Assembly: GCF_000143415.4 (NCBI RefSeq)
Contig: NW_003314342.1
Location: 271,569-335,568 of the forward strand
DNA length: 64,000 bases
Origin: Selaginella moellendorffii
Lineage: Eukaryota; Streptophyta; Lycopodiopsida; Selaginellales; Selaginellaceae
Reading direction: 5' to 3'
Part shown: positions 60,369 to 64,000 of the stretch, in pieces
Layout of the letters: each line of letters opens with the position of its first letter
How positions within the stretch are numbered: position 1 is the stretch's first letter
Notes under the pieces: generated by a model
What the model saw: only the letters and a program-made list of their open reading frames with translations
Told to the model about the DNA's origin: nothing
The model's database searches: none
Translations under genes and position numbers: made by a program

Positions 60369-61127
60369 GGAGAGGTTTCATACAGGACGATCCTCCAAAT
60401 CCTCTCCCACCCCAATTGGATTAACACTGGATCAAGCCTATAAGTTCTCGCGATCGAGATATTCGTCGTCTAACTGGCAAACTGATCGTGCCATGAGTAG
60501 CCATACCTACCAAAAAGAAGAAAATGTCGGTGAATCGTGATGGACTGCGCCTTGGCGCGAATTCGCAGAATATCCGAGCGTTTAAGCCTGCGTGGCGAGA
60601 CATGTACAACCTTGACGAAACGGTCAACCACGTGAAAATATCGAGATTCGATTATTTTAATATTGGACTGTTCGATCAAGATTTTATGTAGAAGCTTTTT
60701 TCTCCTTTCTGGACTTGATTATGCATATGAATCATTAGTTAAAAAGTTCTACGACGAGACGAAGCTGTGAGTCTCTTTGGAAGAGACAAAAGCATGAAAT
60801 AACCCCACGGGGGCATTGCGTCCTTTCTTGTCAATGGGCCAATAACGCACAATGGGCGGATCACCCAATATGTCACAAGCACAACAACACAAAGAAAAGA
60901 AAAGGAAAAAAAAAAGAAAAAAAGAGAAAAGAAAAAAAGAAAACATATTACGTAAAGGGCACGAGGTCAATGTGGTGAAATATAAAGAGGAACTATTGAA
61001 GAGCTTTACAAGTTGAATTGCACTTGTCTTTTCTCTCACTTGATAACGATGGCTGCTCTTGTATATAGATGACAAGATAGATATCCCAGCCATGTAGAGA
61101 TATAGAGAAATGTTGATTTGAAGATTA
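60369..61127. promoter_or_regulatory. Divergent intergenic region, copy 1 (active side: XTH)
   Basis: Shared upstream region between XTH and the broken MFS copy. It matches 61663-62533 in order: 'cgatcgagatattcgt', 'aaatgtcggtgaatcgt', 'aagagacaaaagcatgaaat', a purine tract (about 60889-60942) and 'ggtgaaatataaagaag'-like sequence. It probably held promoters for both directions. No specific operator can be named. Confidence 0.55.
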
Positions 61128-61353
61128 TGGCTAGTCAAGAATTGGGAGACCAAAGGAATAGCCACGAATCCATGGATGGCCACCTTCTTCATCATGGCGT
61201 GCTCAGGTGCTACTTACAACTTTGAAAACCACACTGGACTTCAAACCTATCTACGGTGGGATTTTCTCTATCACTGGTTCATGGGTTGTGCTCATGTGTC
61301 CTCAATTACTTCGGCTATCTCATGATCTGGCTTGCGATGGAGCACAAGAACCT
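61128..61353 (+). pseudogene. Broken 5' copy of the nodulin-like MFS transporter
   Basis: Matches 62532-62853 with internal deletions: 'accttcttcatcatggcgtg', 'acttacaactttg', then a jump of about 110 bp to the 'gggattttctc' region, then 'gttgtgctcatgtgt' and 'ggctatctcatgatctggct'. The first ATG region is frameshifted. Nothing of the gene remains after about 61353. Confidence 0.85.
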
Positions 61354-61554
61354 TACAACTTCCACGAGAACGTGATGTGTGGGAGGAGGATGCCGATCCA
61401 AAGCTCCACGGTCCTGGGCAGCGCCGCGAGAGTACATAAGCTGGGATGGCATCCACCACCGAAGCGTTCAATCGCTACACAGTTGAAACTTTCAAACTCA
61501 GTTGAAATTGATCGACAATTTGAAGAGAATGATTTACTACCAGCTTTGTGTTGC

Positions 61555-61662
61555 TGATGTGATAATTCTTGGCAAACTTGGCGGACAACTTCCTAAACAG
61601 ACGATCCAGCGATGATCATCATCCAAGTTGCTAGGAGCAATAAAACTCCGCGGAGAACCATG
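61555..61662 (-). pseudogene. Broken copy of XTH exon 1
   Basis: Aligns to 60236-60368 (the signal peptide and first codons of XTH) with deletions; shared landmarks are 'gataattcttggcaaacttg', 'caataaaact' and 'ccatggagaggtttcatac'-like sequence including the start codon. The rest of the XTH gene is absent. Confidence 0.82.
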
Positions 61663-62533
61663 GAAAGGTTTCATACAAGACAAAGCCCTTGATCGTTCCG
61701 ATCCAATTCTCTCAACTCATTTGGATTGACGCTAGATCAAGAAGTTCTTGCGATCGAGATATTCGTTCGTCGAACTGGCAAACCCGCGGCTTTGATGGTG
61801 CCATGAATACAAAAAGAAGAAGATGTCGGTGAATCGTCGGATCGATTGTGACTTGGTGCGGGGGATTTTGAAAAGGGAAACTGAGGATTCATGGAGAACC
61901 TTGATCGATATGGTCAACCATGTGAAAATCTCGCGATTCGATGATTTTAATATCGGATTGGTCGGTCAAGGTTTCATGTACACATTCTGGAATCTCAAAA
62001 TGTATCAAGCACGCAAGAACGAGAGTTGTGCAGAATGATCTCTCTTGGAAGAGACAAAAGCATGAAATAACTCTGGGACATATCTGTCGCGTCTATTTTT
62101 GTCTTTTCTTTTTTCTTCTCGATGCCCACAATGGGTGATGGAGCACCCAACATGTCACAAGCACACTCATCAATCAATCAAAAAAAAAAAAAAAAAAAAC
62201 GGAAGAGAAAGAAGAAATAAAAAAAACAATAATCTTGTGCTTAATGTCATAAACATGCACGTGGTTTCTAACCTCTCTACAACTTAAAGAGTATAAAAGA
62301 ATTCCATGCTTGGGTGAAATATAAAGAAGAGGCATTGAATGAGCTCAGTAAGAAGCTCCTCACAAGCAGAAATAAACTTATCCTTTGGGCGAAGCTCTAG
62401 CGATGGCTGTTCTAGCATATAGATAGAAGCATAGATCTTACAAGAGAGCTATAGCTCTCCCAGAATTTGGGAGGAGCTTTGATGTAGAGAGCCTGAAGAG
62501 AAGTGTTGATCGCTACTACTTACAAACTATATT
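61663..62533. promoter_or_regulatory. Divergent intergenic region, copy 2 (active side: MFS transporter)
   Basis: Counterpart of 60369-61127 with the same ordered landmarks, including an A-rich/purine tract at about 62170-62226. It includes the 5' UTR of the transporter in the last 150-200 bp. Confidence 0.55.
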
Positions 62534-64000
62534 ATGGCTATGGAGCTCCCAGGAATTGGGAGATTGGCCAAAGGAGTAGCCACGAATCGATGGATGGTCG
62601 TGGTTGCCACCTTCTTCATCATGGCGTGCTCGGGCGCCACTTACAACTTTGGAATCTACTCCGACGTCGTGAAAACCAGCATGGGATACAACCAAGAGAC
62701 TCTCACCACTCTGGGCTTCTTCAAAGATCTGGGAGCAAACGTCGGGATCTTCTCGGGCCTGATCTATGATCTCACTGGCCCATGGGTCGTGCTCATGTGT
62801 GGAGCGATCCTCAATCTCTTCGGCTATCTCATGATCTGGCTGGCGGTGGAGCACAAGATCAGTCCCCCCGCGATCTGGAAGATGTGCCTCTTCATCTGCA
62901 TCGGCGCCAATTCGCAGGCCTTCACCAACACGGGCGTGATCGTGACGAGCGTCAAGAACTTCCCAAACAATCGCGGCCTCGTGATCGGGCTCCTCAAGGG
63001 ATACGTCGGCCTCAGCGGTGCCATGCTCACTCTCTTCTACCAGGCGCTCTACGGCAATAGCCCGGACAAATTCATCCTCCTGATCGCCTGGTTCCCGTGC
63101 TTGATCTGCCTCATGTTTCTCGCGGTGATCCGGAGGATGCCACCCACCGGGCCCGAGCTGGCCGCGTCCGAGAAGAAGATCTTCCAGGCGTTTCTCTTCA
63201 TCGCGCTCGCCCTGGCGGGGTATTTGATGATCATCATCGTCGTCCAGCACCAGGTCAAAGTTCCCCGAGCTGGATTCCAGGCGCTCGCTGCGATCATGCT
63301 CTTGATTGTCATGTCGCCGCTGGCGCTCGTTGTGAGGGATGAGCTCCGGAAGATCGAGCAAGAGAAAAATCAAGAATTGAAAGAAGGGGCTAAAACAGGG
63401 GAAGAGGCTGAATCGAATTCCAAGCTCGCATTGGCAGGAAATCCAACTGACATTGGATCGATCCAACCACATGATCAGGATTCAGAGCTGGAAACGAAGA
63501 GATTCGCACTGGATTGGAAGAGAACCGAAGGAATTCCTGGCCCAAAACAGGGGATTTTGCAAGAAGGGGCAAAAACAGGGGAGGATGATTGTTCCAATTC
63601 CACTCCCAAGGAGCTGGAACTGGCAGCCGGCAAAGAATCCACCCATCCCGAGACTCTCAATCCCGAGCCGCGCAGCAAGAAATTCACGCTGGACTGGAAG
63701 AAAATCCGGAGAATTTTGTGGGAGAGGCCTGCCAGAGGCAGCGACTACAACATCCCCGACGCCATCTTCACCATCGACATGTTCTTGATCTTCGTCGCCA
63801 CCACCTGTGGCGTGGGCGGAGGCCTCATGGCGATCGATAACCTCGGCCAGATCGGCAAGGCCCTGGATCTCAAGGTCGATACATTCGTATCGCTCATCAG
63901 CATCTGGAACTTCCTGGGGAGAGTGGGGTCGGGATTCGCGTCGGAGATCGCCCTCCAGCGCTGGGGCGTGCCAAGGACCCTATTCTTCTCGCTCGTCATC
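62534..64000 (+). CDS. Nodulin-like major facilitator superfamily transporter (partial, runs off the window)
   Basis: Open from ATG 62534 to the window end (489 codons, no stop), so the gene is cut by the edge. The N-terminal part is the Nodulin-like domain: NRWMVVVATFFIMACSGATYNFGIYS, FFKDLGANVGIFSGLI, GANSQAFTNTGVIVTSVKNFPNNRGLVIGLLKG, with about six membrane segments by residue 190. A long charged cytoplasmic loop follows (about residues 275-400). A second MFS half begins with IFTIDMFLIFVATTCGVGGGLMAIDN and IWNFLGRVGSGFASE. This is the NFD4-type/At2g16660-type family of plants; substrates are unknown. The start codon is followed at once by a second in-frame ATG. No intron is needed within the window. 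Confidence 0.92.
   Translation, partial: MAMELPGIGRLAKGVATNRWMVVVATFFIMACSGATYNFGIYSDVVKTSMGYNQETLTTLGFFKDLGANVGIFSGLIYDLTGPWVVLMCGAILNLFGYLMIWLAVEHKISPPAIWKMCLFICIGANSQAFTNTGVIVTSVKNFPNNRGLVIGLLKGYVGLSGAMLTLFYQALYGNSPDKFILLIAWFPCLICLMFLAVIRRMPPTGPELAASEKKIFQAFLFIALALAGYLMIIIVVQHQVKVPRAGFQALAAIMLLIVMSPLALVVRDELRKIEQEKNQELKEGAKTGEEAESNSKLALAGNPTDIGSIQPHDQDSELETKRFALDWKRTEGIPGPKQGILQEGAKTGEDDCSNSTPKELELAAGKESTHPETLNPEPRSKKFTLDWKKIRRILWERPARGSDYNIPDAIFTIDMFLIFVATTCGVGGGLMAIDNLGQIGKALDLKVDTFVSLISIWNFLGRVGSGFASEIALQRWGVPRTLFFSLVI
63383..63701 (+). repeat. Internal duplication in the transporter loop (period about 180 bp)
   Basis: Two copies of a loop segment: 63383-63520 (EGAKTGEEAESNS ... FALDWK) and 63563-63701 (EGAKTGEDDCSNS ... 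FTLDWK). Nucleotides are also similar at both ends of the unit. The duplication keeps the frame. Confidence 0.8.

Noticed and set aside
60889-60942. Purine tract considered as a polypurine tract of a retroelement
   Set aside because: No LTR follows it, and a related tract occurs at the same place in the duplicated spacer, so it is part of the divergent intergenic region.
62516-63472. 318-codon open frame on the minus strand opposite the MFS transporter
   Set aside because: Mirror of the transporter's codon bias, rich in His/Asp/Glu with no domain; the plus frame carries the conserved Nodulin-like motifs.
1-64000. CRISPR array, bacterial operon or prophage
   Set aside because: Gene structure, introns and gene families are those of a plant nuclear genome; no direct-repeat/spacer pattern is visible.

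Overview
The window looks like nuclear DNA of a land plant, most likely a lycophyte close to Selaginella. This is an inference from very short spliceosomal introns (about 40-110 bp, many near 50 bp), plant-specific genes (IRE-type AGC kinase, XTH, PLS-type PPR, AZG purine transporter, nodulin-like MFS), a TTTAGGG telomere-type motif, and gypsy elements packed between compact GC-richer genes. No similarity search was possible, so the species is not certain.

Layout: 1-447 end of a gypsy relic; 1281-2517 a broken PPR gene; 2988-6442 (minus) a multi-exon gene for a P-loop NTPase plus restriction-endonuclease-like protein resembling Crinkler/CR-type effectors, whose 3' part is a tandem array of micro-exon/intron cassettes; 6598-7617 an orphan slice of an F-box/SNF2 helicase gene; 8407-10475 (minus) a dead pogo-like transposase; 11320-15426 gypsy element A; 17053-18563 a short MTHFR gene with only the catalytic domain; 19002-21371 an AFC/LAMMER kinase; 21612-26764 the condensin subunit SMC4; 29133-30872 an intronless AZG-type purine permease followed by three broken copies of itself; 34938-39459 (minus) an IRE/IREH1-like AGC kinase; 40375-44087 gypsy relic D, cut off by the young chromovirus B (44088-51620, minus); 52985-57910 (minus) gypsy element E; 58668-59093 (minus) an unrecognised small secreted protein; 59283-60368 (minus) an XTH; and from 62534 off the right edge a nodulin-like MFS transporter.

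The genes do not form one pathway. MTHFR, AFC and SMC4 are unrelated housekeeping genes in tight head-to-tail order. XTH and the nodulin-like transporter are a divergent pair that was tandemly duplicated, after which each block lost the opposite partner. Elements A, D, E and the fragment at 1-447 are one gypsy family with LTRs of about 175 bp; B is a different, recent chromodomain element with LTRs of about 1150 bp, two intron-like insertions in its integrase part and an otherwise open polyprotein.

The most unusual items are the CR-type NTPase-nuclease gene with its triplicated exon cassettes, the two phase-preserving intron-like segments in the young retrotransposon, the catalytic-domain-only MTHFR, and the reciprocal loss in the duplicated XTH/MFS block.
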